Origin: Sitta carolinensis | Taxonomy: Eukaryota > Chordata > Aves > Passeriformes > Sittidae | Assembly (NCBI GenBank): GCA_032173965.1 | Contig: CM063284.1 | Coordinates: 119,200,410-119,264,409 of the forward strand | Direction of reading: 5' to 3' | DNA length: 64,000 bases | Shown: positions 24,561 to 36,973 of the stretch, in pieces | Layout of the letters: each line of letters opens with the position of its first letter | How positions within the stretch are numbered: the stretch's first letter is position 1 | Notes under the pieces: model-generated | Seen by the model: the letters and a program-made list of their open reading frames with translations, nothing else | Told to the model about the DNA's origin: nothing | Database searches by the model: none | Translations under genes and position numbers: made by a program

Positions 24561-27213
24561 TCAGCTTTAGATTTCTCTTGAAAACTGTTCCTTATGCTGT
24601 GAGGAATTCCTTTATTCGTATTCAGTTTTTTTTATTTCGGTCTTTTCTGCCTGCCTCTAATATGAATAAAAGGTGACAGCTTTTGTCACCTCTCCTTTGG
24701 TAACCAAAAAATGAATTTATTAAGTGACCATGAATAAAATACTTGTTTCCAGAAGTGTACTTAATGTTTGTGTTCATAAAGGCTTTTACTGGAGCTACTG
24801 TACATGCTCAAAAAAGCAAAAAGAAGTTAACATTATCCTGGAACTCTAGTGTCATAATGGAAGTGCTTTGTCTTAGTTTAAATAAATATTTACTTTGAAT
24901 GTCCAAATTTACATTAGCTAAGAAGACTCTTAATGTGTATTGTAGATTGTGTATTCTGATAATAGTGCTGGATAACACATAATGGATAAGCGTTCTCAAA
25001 ATACCAGAGTTATTCTGAGATTTGCCTGTTGTTTATGGTGCATTCAGACTTCCATTATTTGGTCCAACTGGAACTCAGTCCATACTGTTACTGTTGGAGG
25101 TGCCACTTGCGTGGGGTGGGTATTCTGACAACTGGCATCTGGAGTCGTTGTTGAATCCAAGATGAGAGGGAGTAGAGACAGAGACTGAGAAATGCTACAA
25201 AAACTGTAGCCCTGCCAATAAAAAAGTGCAAAATAGGAGACTTGAGTGTCTGGGATTTTATTTGCTTGGCCCCAGCATTTTAAAAATGATGGGTAACGAA
25301 GTTTGAGTATGTATCTGCAGATGCTGGAGCCTTTCTATGGGTCTCCTGGATTTGGTTAGGGAAATAGTGTGAGGAGTAAATTTAATTGTCTCCTAGTGAC
25401 GTGTCTGAACCTCTAGATAGTTCTTTCCAATATAGATTGGCCTGCCATAGTGCAAGAAAACATGATGTAAAAGGCTGATCCACCTTTCAGTTGAGCAGAA
25501 TCACTGGTTTGAAAAAGTAGCCAGTAGCACTGGTGGTGGGGAAATAGGAGCAGGCTTTGGGTACCTGGAGGAGAGAATTGTTATTTGAAATAGATGGAGG
25601 AGAGGTATGGTCAATTTTAAGATATTGCATGGAAAACACAACAATGTGGTAGGTGAAAACACAGTGCTTCAGATGTTAACAATATTTCGAGTATAAACCA
25701 ATGCCTTTCAAAGATATGCATGTGCTCTCTGTTAGTGAGGGGTACCTAGATAGTGCTTTATTGATTTCATTTATAAAAATCCCACTAATTTTGTCTTATG
25801 GTGTAGTTAAAGTTTTTAAGGCCAAAAGTGTTTTTTAAAGTCAATATTTTAATAATTTTATAATATTGAAAAAATACAATAATGCTGATTTTGTGCAGCA
25901 CACCTGAGTGGTAACATCATTCTGCATGTATTTAAGCACTTAGCACAAACGAAATGCTTCTTTACTGTTTTATGGCCAAGTCGGTAAAGCACAGTACATT
26001 TGCTTTCAATAAACAGATAAAATGCAAGAATAGAGTTTTCCGTATGTTTGGTCAGGAAACTGACACCTTCATATTTCGTAGGATTTCATTAAACATGAGG
26101 GAGAGGCAAAGTGGAGGATGCAGTGAGGTTATTTTCCAAATGCCAGAGAATAGGCTTTTACTCTTGTGTGCTACTCCAGTCAGCTCACCCAAGTGAAAAG
26201 CTCAGAGGCACTCAGTGGAGGCTAATTAGGAGCCTCCACCATCACTGCCCACAGAATCTGTTTGCACTCAGTGTTCTTGGCACCCTGAACACCACTGCAC
26301 TGATTTCACTCTTCATCTGCCACCTTTCTACAGCCGCTGAGCCTGTTCCAGTCCAGAGCTGCTGGCTTGAGCAGGATTTTCCAAGCAGTTGCATCTCTGA
26401 TAGCCTGCACCCTTTCAGTACTAAACCTTAAGGTTGGATTGAGAAAGAATTTGACTCTTTTCCCACATGATGAATATGTTCATAAATGCAGGATCAGGGA
26501 AAAAGGGTGTAATAGCCTTTTTCTATATCAATAGAATTATGAGCTGGGAATGGATGATAGCAGTGGACATGGTGAGCAAGTGAGAACAGGCAAAAAAAGC
26601 CAATGAATTGTAAGCAGAAATCAATAGATAAAAACACTTGAGTGCACTGTGCATAAAAAGCTTACGCTGAAATTCTGGGTTTCTAGGTCTTCTTGTTTGT
26701 TCCTGATTATTCAGAAATAGTCATGAAACACTAGGAAAATGGAATTCCTTGCTCTGGTAAATCCCAAGGTTTACTTAATCTATTATTATTACCAGCTGGT
26801 CTTCTGAAGCAGTGGAGACTTCTGCTTTGAATATAAAGGCTAATGACTTATGCAGAGGTGAGTATCAGTTTACATGTCAGAATGTATGTTTTTCTGCTTA
26901 AACACAATTACTGGAGTTGTACTTCACTGCTCATGTTAATGTAGTTCTGTTGGACAGAGAAGAGCAGGGGAACTTTAGTCTTCATTGCAGTGCCAGGGAT
27001 TGGTATCTTTTGAACTTCTGCTAACTCTGCTATTCCTCTTGGGTGATTTCATTGTCATCATATGTGCAGCTTTTTTTCACTGTAGAGTATCTAATCAGTG
27101 TTGTAGATAAAGACATAATTTGCACAACAGTGTTATGAGATCAGGGACAACATGGCCAGTCCCTGTTCTTTCAGTTAACCAATATCCTAATCCTTACTCT
27201 GCTTCCTGCCATG

Positions 27214-27520
27214 GTTGTCTATTACTGTGAGGCAGATAGAAACTCACAGTAACATATATAACAGGTGTTTAGGTAGAGAAGAAGAAAGGAAGTCTCTAAT
27301 TTATTGTTGACTTCGTATATATAAGTTTCTGGACAGTGATCAGAGATTGGACAGAGAAGTTCCCACCTCTCCATCTCCACTGGTCACTTGAGAAGTCCAT
27401 CAGGTGATATCTTTTCACAAAGGAATGCAAACATGATTCTTGTTTATCTTACAATTCCTGAGAACTGACTCCACTCTACTAAAACAAATCAGAGGCTTAT
27501 TTTCAGAGACAACAGTTGTC
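27214..27520 (-). mobile_element. Solo LTR copy A with 6-bp target-site duplication
   Basis: The LTR is 27220-27514 (295 bp). It is flanked by GTTGTC at 27214-27219 and again at 27515-27520. On the minus strand it begins TGTTGTCTCTGAAAATAAGC and ends CACAGTAATA, where the canonical CA end is mutated. A TATA-like TATATATACG (about 27315-27324) is followed by AATAAA (27300-27305), which fixes the minus-strand orientation of promoter and poly(A) signal. Copy B at 28162 is about 85-90 percent identical. I recognise no gag, pol or env remnant nearby, so this is a solo LTR from recombination. A 6-bp duplication favours a class II (ERVK-like) origin, which is inference. Confidence 0.85.
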
Positions 27521-28155
27521 TCTGCTTGACCAACTCCATTTTTTTGCATCAGCCAGTGTACATGTTTTACTGAGGAGCTGTCATGTGACATGGAATGGGA
27601 GTGATTGCACTAGAAGTGCATTGCTTTTCCAGTGTATCCTCTCTCTCAGCTTTTAGCAAAGCACTTCACACTTCAGCTGTAGTTTTGCTGTCTGTTGCAT
27701 CTCTGACTATGGGACAAATAGATGTCTTTTGTGTTGGATGGAGAGAGGTGGATGAGGGAAGCTGCTTCTGGAGTCCTACTGCTCCCATTCTTGGGAAAGG
27801 TTCCTCCTATGAAGTAGAGATCAGTGCACTTCCTCCTGCTCAAAGACAGAAGCTTCCTTCACAGTTTGGGATTGGTCTGTTGAGGTCTTCATGTAGCTGT
27901 AGGTTACTTGAGATGCACTACAGTTTGTTTTTTTTTTTTAATAAAATGGGATGCTTTTAAAAGTAATTTAGCAAAAAGAATGTTCATTAATGAAAAACAT
28001 AAAAGCCCAGTGATTTAATTATATGTACAGTTTGAATGGAAACATATCTGGATAAATTCTTTGGGTAGACACATGGAACAGTTCTGCATTGGGAAAACTT
28101 GGATATTATCTAGAGAAGTTTCTGAAAACTGAAATGATAAGCTTGAATTGTGCTA

Positions 28156-28465
28156 GGCACCTGTTACTGTGACGTAGATAGAAACACACAGTAACACACA
28201 CAATAGGTGTTCAGGTAGAGAGGAAGAAAGGAAGAAAGATTCTAGTTTATTGTTGACTTCGTATATATAAGTTTCTGGACAGTGATCAGAGATTGGACAG
28301 AGAGGTTACTACCTCTCTATCTTCAGTGGTCACTTGAGAAGTCCATCAGGTGATATTTTTTACAAAGGAGTGCAAACATGATTCTTGTTTATCTTACAAT
28401 TCCTGAGAACTGACTCACTCTACTAAAACAAATCAGAAGGCTTATTTTCAGGGACAACGGGCACC
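28156..28465 (-). mobile_element. Solo LTR copy B with 6-bp target-site duplication
   Basis: The LTR is 28162-28459 (298 bp). It is flanked by GGCACC at 28156-28161 and 28460-28465. On the minus strand it ends GTCACAGTAACA and begins CGTTGTCCCTGAAAATAAGC, with C for the expected T as first base. It shares the TATA-like element and AATAAA with copy A and is clearly the same family. Its target duplication differs from that of copy A, so the two are separate insertions and not the two LTRs of one provirus. Confidence 0.85.
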
Positions 28466-28946
28466 TTAGTATATTAATATTTTAAATGGAAGGAAACCAT
28501 TAATATAGTATTCCACAGAAAAAAGATGTTATTTTGCACTTCTACTGTTTTAAATACATATTTAAAACTGTTTTGAGAGTGCATTATTGAAGTCAATCTA
28601 AGCACTATTTGAACATAGTTGAAGACTGTAGAAGAGAACTAAACAAATACACATCTGAAACAGACATTGGATTGTTCTTTGCAATTTTTAACAGCATGTA
28701 TTCTAAGTCTGACTCAGCTCTGAAGTTAATGAAATTAATTACTTAATAGCAGTAATATTTAATATTGAAAATTTAGCATGTTATGATCTTTTTTGTTAAC
28801 TAGGACATCTATTACTATTTTTGAAGAAAATGTGAAATTTCATTAACCTAGTAGGTTTTGTATTGTTTTGTATGTCCTGAAAATGCACTGGATGCAGTAC
28901 TTTAATCAAAAACATATGGTAGTCCTTACGAGAGAATAGAAGAATA

Positions 28947-29000
28947 GGGATTTTGCTGCTAGAGTAATTGTATGGGATTTTGCAGTTAGAGTAATTGTAT
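28947..29000. repeat. Two-copy 27-bp tandem duplication
   Basis: 28947-28973 and 28974-29000 are adjacent 27-bp units starting GGGATTTTGC and ending AGAGTAATTGTAT. They differ at only two positions (TGCT versus AGTT in the middle). This is a recent small tandem duplication or a minimal minisatellite. Confidence 0.9.
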
Positions 29001-29274
29001 GGTAATAAAGTCATGGGTTTGTTTTTTCTTCTTGATCAATATGTCCTGACACAAAACCTTTAAGGACAGTGGGCTGCAGAACCTCTGGGGTCAGCAGTAA
29101 CTTAGGATAAGTATGCAGGGAGGTCAGAGATCAGTTTAGGGGCCCATTTATCAAGGGAATGAGCATGGGGGCTCCCTCTCCATTGGTCCATGAGTTGATT
29201 TAGAAACCAGGAGTGCAAGCGGCAGGATGGAAAGCACAGCTGAGATCTCTCAAGCAGTGCATTGATGGCACTGA

Positions 29275-29470
29275 ATGCCTTTCTGGGTCATGGCTGTTTC
29301 ACCAGTGAAGGGCTGGTTCCCCAGTACCCCAGCAAAGGGAAGGGCGAAGGCCCCAGCTGGGGGGGAGGAGGAGCAGGGCATGTGGCTCACGCCGCTTCAT
29401 TCACAAGCACAGGGATGGCAGAGGGCCCAGACTCTTCATAGAAGTCCTGCACAGCAGCTTTCAGTCTAAA
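29275..29470. other. GC-rich patch inside intron 1
   Basis: About 190 bp with a GC content clearly above the surrounding intron, including a run of G around 29360-29366. An open frame of 64 residues exists but shows no family resemblance, no conserved motif and no splice pattern. It may be a decayed repeat or a regulatory patch. Confidence 0.4.
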
Positions 29471-32400
29471 TTCATGCCACTGATTAGATGCAAAGTTTCT
29501 TTTCATTCATAGCGCCAATTCGTTCCAGCGAGCAGAGAAACATAACATAAAGTATAGAAAACACAGCCAGCGGTTGCCAATTTCTAGGCAGACTAAAACC
29601 TTTTTGCTGTAGCTGAAGTATGCTCATCATGTAGATTTCCCTCATCATGATTTGTTTTCAAAGTTAAACACAATAGCAGAGTGGGCTCTAGTAAGCATTT
29701 GGTATGCTTTGAAACTTTGCTGCCTAGCTAATTAATGTGATTTCACTTTAAAGTATGGGCTGTGTCACTGTTGTTTCTGTAAAGAAAAAAACTATGGAGA
29801 GCTTAGAATAAAGCTGTAATGATCGGCGTGACTGTAATCAGCTTTTTGTCAAGGTTTCTTTAACCTTGAAAACTATCCATACGTGTTTTCACATGTAACA
29901 TTTTTGTGTCCATCTCTAATTAGACCTGTGAAATTTTTAATTCACAGGGCTGTTTTCCCCCACTCCAAATTATGTTAATTACTGAAAACTTAATTGGAAG
30001 ACAACCGTTTCCAGTAAGGAAAGTTCTGTGGGTAGTTGAAAATATTACAAAAGGCCTTCCCACTTACTTGCTATTAATGCTCTGAAGATGAAAGTAGTCT
30101 GTATGACTTAGAAAAATGAATTTACTTACTAGCTCCTTATATATGTGGAGCAAATAATCATCTTCTCTGCTGTTGTTGCCTTGCTGGGTTTGAATAGGTT
30201 TTGTAGAGGTAGGAAAGTGAGCAGGCTTTTTTCACTACTTTACTTAGATGCTTGAGTAACTGTCACTTATGAATTACTGCTTTTCTCCAGTATTGTGGTT
30301 TGTTTTGCATGATCACTGTGATGTATGCAGTCCAATGTTGGGGTAATTTAGGTCTCAGTTTTTTTGTAAAATGAAATTAAAGCCGCAACAGATTCATTTT
30401 TGTCTTCTGAGCCTGTCATCCCACTGGTTGGTGGGAAAAGGGTCCCAAAACTTCTTTCAAACTGCATTTGGAAACATTCAAGGTGTGATACAGTTACGGG
30501 TTCAGTGCATGAGAAAAAAAATTAGGTATTTCAAGGAATTAAAGATGATGATAAATTGGGAGAAAAGATCTTAGTGATCTAAATTCATAGGATGAGCTTA
30601 GTACTGTCGTGCCCAATCGTTACTAGGTCTGACCAGAATAAAAGAGTGTTTGTTTATTATTGCTGTCTGAGGACATTCTTCTTCCCCTCTGTTGCACTGA
30701 GCTGTCTGCAGTTTCTTATGATGCTTAAAAATGGAAACAAGCCTTCATAATTAAAATATTTGTGTAGCTGTTTTGTTTAGTCCTTGAATATACTCAACTG
30801 TACTAAAGCACAATTGAGAGGTGGTAGTTAAATTATTTGCAACCAATAGAAAAGATACTTAGGAAAAAGGACCCCAAAAAGTGCGTGAAAACAAAGCAGT
30901 GCTTACGACAATGCCCTGAATGGTGATGATTAGAGTATTATTTTTATGGTTTTTCAAGTTGTAAGAAGTGTTCTCTTTGTTAGTGGAACCTAATTAAAAA
31001 TAATTATGCCCTGGCGTTTTCCTTTCTGATACAGTTTGGGCTGCAGTGGTTCTCCATACTCTCCCTTAAAGTTCAGGAAGGTTTTTTTGGAGTCTAGGAT
31101 GGGTTTTCTTGTTAGGTTTGTTGGTTTTTTCCCCCAGATGTGATGTATGAAAGTTGTATCAAGCATTCTAATATATGTGAAATACGGTGTGTTGCACCTC
31201 ACATGCCGTGAGTCTTGAAATGAACGTCAGAGATTTTTGAAACCATATACATTAATTTATGAAGCTCAGTGTGATAGTAAAATTACCTGAATATTTTATT
31301 CCCACAAAATCCAATGGCAGTTACAGAATTTCACCCTTTTTTTGCATTTTCAAAAAATTAGGCTCTGTATACCCAGAATTGTTTGGCAATCTTTTTTCCA
31401 TTGCTTCATGGTGCTTAAAAATTATTTCTTTGTTCCATTGCTGTATGATTTGACAGTTATAAATGTAAAGTAAAAGACAAATTCTGATGCAACTTTTTCT
31501 TTCCTCTTGATGCTTCACAAAGTTGTAACTCCTTGCAGTACTACACCAGTTACCTGGTTTTGTACCTATAGGTTGGGGAACAAAATTTTCTAGCTTCATA
31601 TTTTTGAAAGTTTTCAATCTCTTAAACTTTTTTCCAATGTACTGCCCAAAAATTTGAGAGAAAGAATATATTGCTTGTCTTGATGTCACAATTTCATTAA
31701 AGGAATACTTTAATTTCTCAAACTTAGTTTCATTGCTTTTGAATGAAGCCTCATTTTTTTTAATATGATCTAGGAAGAGTGAAGACTGTGCCTTTAAAAT
31801 TTAGTGTGAATTAGAGATAAGACCCATATGTGTCAGGCATTGCTAGCAGACAGACTTTCAGGTGTAGGTGTCTTATCCAAACAAAGCTGTTAACAAATGC
31901 CTCCAGCATAGAACTCCTGTGCTTTACAGGTAATGAGGAATGCTGTCTGTTCCTGATCGTCATAGTCTTTGCAAGCATCAAACCTTAGTGGGCTGGGATA
32001 GAGTTCATGCTACAGTAAATGAAGGAAGTCCAAATTTATGCTTAAACTTAATGTCTTGGAAATTTGATCCATAGGCAGATTAATAACATTTGTAAGTATG
32101 TATTTCCTTTCCTAATCTTTCTGTAATTTCTCTCGGTCTTTTTGACTAAAAGCACTCTTAAATACATTGCTCAGTGGGTAAATCCCTCCCCATAGTTCAT
32201 TAAATTGAGTGATCTTCTTACTGATAGAACCTGTTTCTAGGAATGTGCAATACATTTCTAATTCTGAAATACCTGGTTTGTATGTGCTTACTAATTAATA
32301 ATTAACTGTAGGTATTGCAGGTAATGGTGACCTGAGGGTATAAGGTCATAATAGATACTGAAAAAAATGCTCTTTGAACAAATCTGCTACAAATTCTCTT

Positions 32401-32597
32401 GGTTCTGAGGTGGTAATAATTTATAATGGTTTTTCTTCTTTAGATTGCAAGGGAGCATAAAAATGTTTTTTTTAATAAGGAAAGTAATGGCAACTTCTCT
32501 TACCAATATTATAAGCAAGCAACAGTAATATACCTTCAACTCCTTTGTTTGCTATACCAATCCCCCTTTACCAAAAAAAAAAAACAATTAAAAAAAT

Positions 32598-32659
32598 TAT
32601 ATGTATATATGTATATATGTATATATGTATATATGTATATGTATATATATAATATGTAT
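32598..32659. repeat. (GTATATAT)n minisatellite-like simple repeat
   Basis: About five near-perfect 8-bp units of GTATATAT followed by a shorter GTATAT and a TA run, preceded by an A-rich stretch at 32573-32597. The tyrosine/isoleucine-rich frames on both strands here are artefacts of the repeat. Confidence 0.9.
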
Positions 32660-33647
32660 CTCTTGGCAGCACTATCTTCCTGTCTCAGCCTGTGGGTTTT
32701 CCTGCAAAGGAGTGTTTGTGAGATAATACCATCTAGCAAGAGATCATATTATTATCAGAAGGATGTAGGAACTATTAGTACTTGAGAATATGTTAATTAA
32801 TGGTATAAAAAGTCAAGCATAGGTACTGGCTGTGCTGTCCTGAGAAAACCCACAGCTTTAGACTTGAGAGATTACATGTGATAAGAGATCTGTTGAAGGG
32901 ATTGGTGTATGAGGGTCAGAAATCTGTGAGGCAGATTCACAGAATTCTCAAATACTGGCCCTTTACAGGACAGATGAGGATTGTAGTCATCATTTGACAT
33001 TGCTCATAGAAGTACAGACAGCTCTGTACTGGTTAAGAAGGTCATAGAAAGCAAGTTCTGACTTTTAAAGAAACCTCATTTCATTCATACCGATGTTTTG
33101 AAAGTGAAATAAAAAAGAAAATACAAGCAATAATAATCCACTCTGGAGTTCCCCTGATTTTATATATAAATCATTTGTCTGAACTGATGCCTGGCTCCCT
33201 GGATGTGATCATAGAGCTGCTGTGAGTGGGGATTTCAAGCCTAAAGTGATTTTTTTCTCAAGGCTTTGAATTTCTCCATTGTGTGGAGAAGGCAAATGGT
33301 GAATCTGCCTGTTGCAAAGGCAGCTCTTTCCTGTAGGTTCTTACCTGGGGTTGTTTGTAGGATGAATTGATGTACTCTGGTTTACTTTGGATTTTAAACT
33401 GTCTTGAAGAAAACCTTCACATCTCAATTTCATTTGCTATTGCAATAGATGTTATTTTTCCTGGGGACTTTGAGTGAATTGTTCTTAGAATGACAGTAAA
33501 ATTCAGCAGTAGTCTCAAAATGATTTGTTACAATTATCATCAAAAAGTTATATTTCACAGCCTTATTGATCCTTAAGTCTTGAGACTAGGAATTTATGGA
33601 GGAAAATGGAAGGAAATTACATACCTTGTTAGATCAAATATGCTTTT

Positions 33648-33848
33648 TCAGGAAGAATTTCTTCACTAAAGGTGTGGTTAAACATTGAAATGAGTTTCCC
33701 AGGTAAGTGGTGGAGTCCCCATTCCTGGAAGTGTTCAAGAAACAACTGGATGTACCAGTTAGTGGTGTGGTTAATTGATATGGTGGTGTTTGGTCGAAGG
33801 TTGGACTCAAGAACCTGAGAGTTCTTTTTCAAACTTTATGATTCTATG
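33648..33848 (+). mobile_element. CR1 LINE 3' end, sense
   Basis: About 200 bp running from 'GGAAGAATTTCTTCACTAAA' through 'GGTAAGTGGTGGAGTCCCCA' and 'TTCCTGGAAGTGTTCAAGAA' to 'CAAACTTTATGATTCTATGA', the latter preserving the terminal CR1 octamer. It is a 5'-truncated copy. Confidence 0.92.
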
Positions 33849-33890
33849 AGCTTGTGTTGTAACTGGGAGAAAATTTTTACCATGGTTATT

Positions 33891-33948
33891 TTTTTTTTTT
33901 TTTTTTTTGATTTACAGAACGTCTCTTCCTGCTATATCCATATGCTAG
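33891..33948 (-). repeat. T run plus 40-bp dispersed repeat, copy 1
   Basis: A run of about 18 T (33891-33908) is followed by a 40-bp segment at 33909-33948 (GATTTACAG..CATATGCTAG) that recurs at 36934-36973 after another T run, with 36 of 40 bases identical. Read on the minus strand this is a short 3' end followed by a poly(A) tail, as in a retroposed sequence. The family is unknown to me. Beyond the 40 bp the two copies do not match. Confidence 0.6.
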
Positions 33949-35811
33949 ATGTAACCCATGGTGGTCTGGTGTCTATAGGATTGTGATCTATAGATTTAGG
34001 AATGGCTCACCATTCTAGCCAGTGCTCCCACAGTTGTGTGGAAGCAGTTAATTGGTACTATGGTAAAGATTGTAAATTCTTAGTAGTTATTAAAGAAAAA
34101 AAGGAAACCCATGCTATTTCGAAGTTAATGTTGGAATTGCCATATCTCAAAACCTTGCTTAATGATCTCTTAATTTCTAAAGCAAAAATCTTCAATTTAA
34201 ATTCTCTTCAAAACCTCACAGAAGTATCCATGAGAAATGTGTGATGTTTTATCTTTTGTGTATTTCATGCAGTTTCAAGGAAGAAAAATTACAGCTGGTA
34301 AGAAGTAGACTGGCAAATTCTGCCGTTCAGACTTGCTGCAAATTTTGTAAAAGAAAATACAGACAATTAACTTAATCCTGATGCAAGAATGAACCAATTT
34401 CCAAAATGAGCTTTTTCCTGCACCTAGTACAGGCACACTGAAACATAAATGTCAAAAGAAGGTTTCCAGAGTTTTATGCCTCTGTAAAACATGGACACTA
34501 ATGGAAATTCACTTGTGCATGGGTTTTTAAAAAGTTTGGTAAAAGTTTTTCATGTAGGATACTAGGAATGCTGTCAAGTTTCTAGCCCCAAGTAAATTCC
34601 TGCATTGTTGACATTATGATGATTTTCTTTCATTTACATACTAAGTGATAATACTAACAGTTGTCATATGCTTTTTGCTTTTCCATCTTTTCTGCAACAG
34701 GGGAAAACCATGTGTAGTTGATGTTTTTTGGGAAGGCTATGGGTTTTTTTTATTATTTGTTTATTTTAGTTCACTTTTTTGTTTAAATATTCTTTTTGCT
34801 TTGTTAAGAAATGAAAAAATCAAAGAATGGGTTCTGCACTTGAGGCGGAAAGTAGCCGAGACAGCAATGTGCCTCATTTCCTGCAAGAGCATCAGGAAAT
34901 GTTTCTTGTACAACCACTGACAATGCACTAAGATTTTTTCATTTGTTTGCTATGTTTTGGCTTTTTAAAAATATTTCAATTTATAAAAGCATTACTTGCG
35001 GAGAGCTGTGTGGAGCCTGGGAGCAGAAATGTCCAACATAGCCAGTGTGCTGAAATTTAACAACCTGTTACATCATCAAGGCCCTTCTGTGTGATTTCAT
35101 GAAGCTATACTGAAATTCTGTAGAGAAGGTGTATACATGTGATGTTTCCAGTTTATTTTTGCTGCAGATCTGTGTCTGTGTTCTGCACAGTCTGGAATTA
35201 TTAGGCACCAAGGGCTTCATAGCAGAGTCTGTTTACCTTTACATGGGTCTATTATGGGAATATGGGCCTTAATAAGTATTCCAGATGGACATAAGTCCGC
35301 ATAAGTGGGTTTGATGATTTCGTGGCTTTAGTCCTCTCAGTTTTGATTCTCCGTCATGGAAAATTAAGCCTTTTAATTGATTCTTTGCAGAACTCACTTT
35401 GCAAAAAAGGCAGTTGATTTTACATATATAGTTGTGCCTTTTTCACAAATGTGTGGCAGCATCCCCTTTTCACTTCTAACTTCTTCAGATACATTATGTA
35501 GAAAAGTTACTGAATGTTGCAAAGAACTTGTTGAAGCTCATTGTGTTGCTTCTAATGTGCTTCCATGCCTGGATGAGGGGTGTAATTATTGGTATCCAGT
35601 TATTCAGAAGCTGATGGGTTTTGCATTGGTATTGCAAATAAACCTGAAAAAACCAAACCCCCAAACAAACAAAAACACACCCTGTCCATAACAACAAAAA
35701 AAGGGAGTGGTGAGGAGAAAAAGAACAATCTAAGGTTTAGCCCTCTGGGGCTTTGCACAGGTTTCTAAAAGCATGGTTGTAAGCCTTAAATGATTCAAGG
35801 ATTGTGTTTGT

Positions 35812-35812
<1 letters not shown>

Positions 35813-35851
<39 letters not shown>

Positions 35852-35880
35852 TTTTTGTTTTTGTTTGTTTGTTTGTTTTT
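35813..35880. repeat. T38 homopolymer followed by GTTTT/GTTT repeats
   Basis: Thirty-eight uninterrupted T from 35813 to 35850, then GTTTTT, GTTTTT and several GTTT units. This is the longest homopolymer in the window. On the minus strand it is a poly(A) tract with a CAAA-rich start. It may be the tail of an old retroposon, but no body is recognisable. Its length may be affected by sequencing error. Confidence 0.85.
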
Positions 35881-36153
35881 TCCCATGACTCGGTATTTTA
35901 CTTTTAAGATGTAACCTGGATAATCTTTAAAATTTAAACCGAACACTACATTGTTTTCAAACTACAGACATAATTGACTAATGCATGGAAGGGGAAAGAA
36001 ATACTAATTCCCTGACATTGCATCACAAGCATTGGTTGTGCTTTGGGGTGTCTTAGACATTATTTCAGCCAGAGTGTTAGCTACCAGACTCTTGCTTCTG
36101 AAATCTCTGACCTAATGTGGCTTGGAGAGAAGTGTTCATGTTCTTCTAACATG

Positions 36154-36249
36154 AAAAAAAAAAAAAAAAAGGTGCTGAGTTCCTGCTTGCATCAGCACAT
36201 CCTTATTGTTCTGGCTGCTTTCTCCAGGTCTTTTTTTTTTTTTTTTTTT
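36154..36249. repeat. Facing A17 and T19 runs (possible foldback)
   Basis: A run at 36154-36170 and a T run at 36231-36249 are separated by 60 bp. In RNA or single-stranded DNA they could pair into a stem of up to 17 bp. No transposon terminal motif is seen. Confidence 0.7.
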
Positions 36250-36916
36250 AACCCTGTAAGTGAAATTGAGTGAAACGTTTGTCAGGGTTTTGTTTTTATA
36301 GAACATAGAAAAATGTGTTGGACCTTGAAAGTTTATATAGTCTAATGTGTTTTGATAGGGGGAAAAAAGGTAGAATATACTCTACTGAGGATTACTCTAT
36401 TTCCAGAATACTACATTAAATAATATAAAAAACCCAGTTCTTTGTGCATCCGAAATATCTAATAAACCAGCATTTTAGTGAGCTTTGAAGACTCAAATCT
36501 GATATCTTTAGCATGCAGTCCTGTGTGTGGATAAGGAAAAGAGCAAAATATTGATGCTGGATTTTGCCTTGCAAACTTGGCTGACAGTTCACATTTGTAG
36601 AATATATTTCAGTAAGTTTCTATCCTTTCTAGAAGTGAATCACCAGTATACCAAATTAGCAAAGCAGCTTGATCATGATGTTCAAACCCAGTAAGAACCC
36701 AGTATCATGTAAGGGAACTTTAAAATATGTTCTAAAATCATCGTAGCCATCTAAACCAAATTCAAAAAAAGCACTAGTGTTCAGTTCATTTATGACAGAG
36801 TGTCAATATTCTAACAAAATCTAGCAATGACACTTTACTTTTTGTTTACAATAGTCTGGTGTAGCATCATACAGATAACATACTTTAAACGGCTAACAGC
36901 TAACATGAGATGTTTG

Positions 36917-36973
36917 TTTTTTTTTTTTTTTAAGATTTATAGAGCATCTCTTTCTGCTATATCCATATGCTAG
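36917..36973 (-). repeat. T run plus 40-bp dispersed repeat, copy 2
   Basis: Fifteen T (36917-36931) followed by AA and then the 40-bp segment at 36934-36973, GATTTATAG..CATATGCTAG, matching copy 1 at 33909 with four substitutions. Same orientation as copy 1 and about 3 kb away. Confidence 0.6.

Noticed and set aside
27595..27960. 121-residue frame between the two solo LTRs, considered as a retroviral or host exon
   Set aside because: It contains no retroviral motif and no similarity I recognise, and it ends in a T run. Different target duplications show the interval is ordinary host intron.
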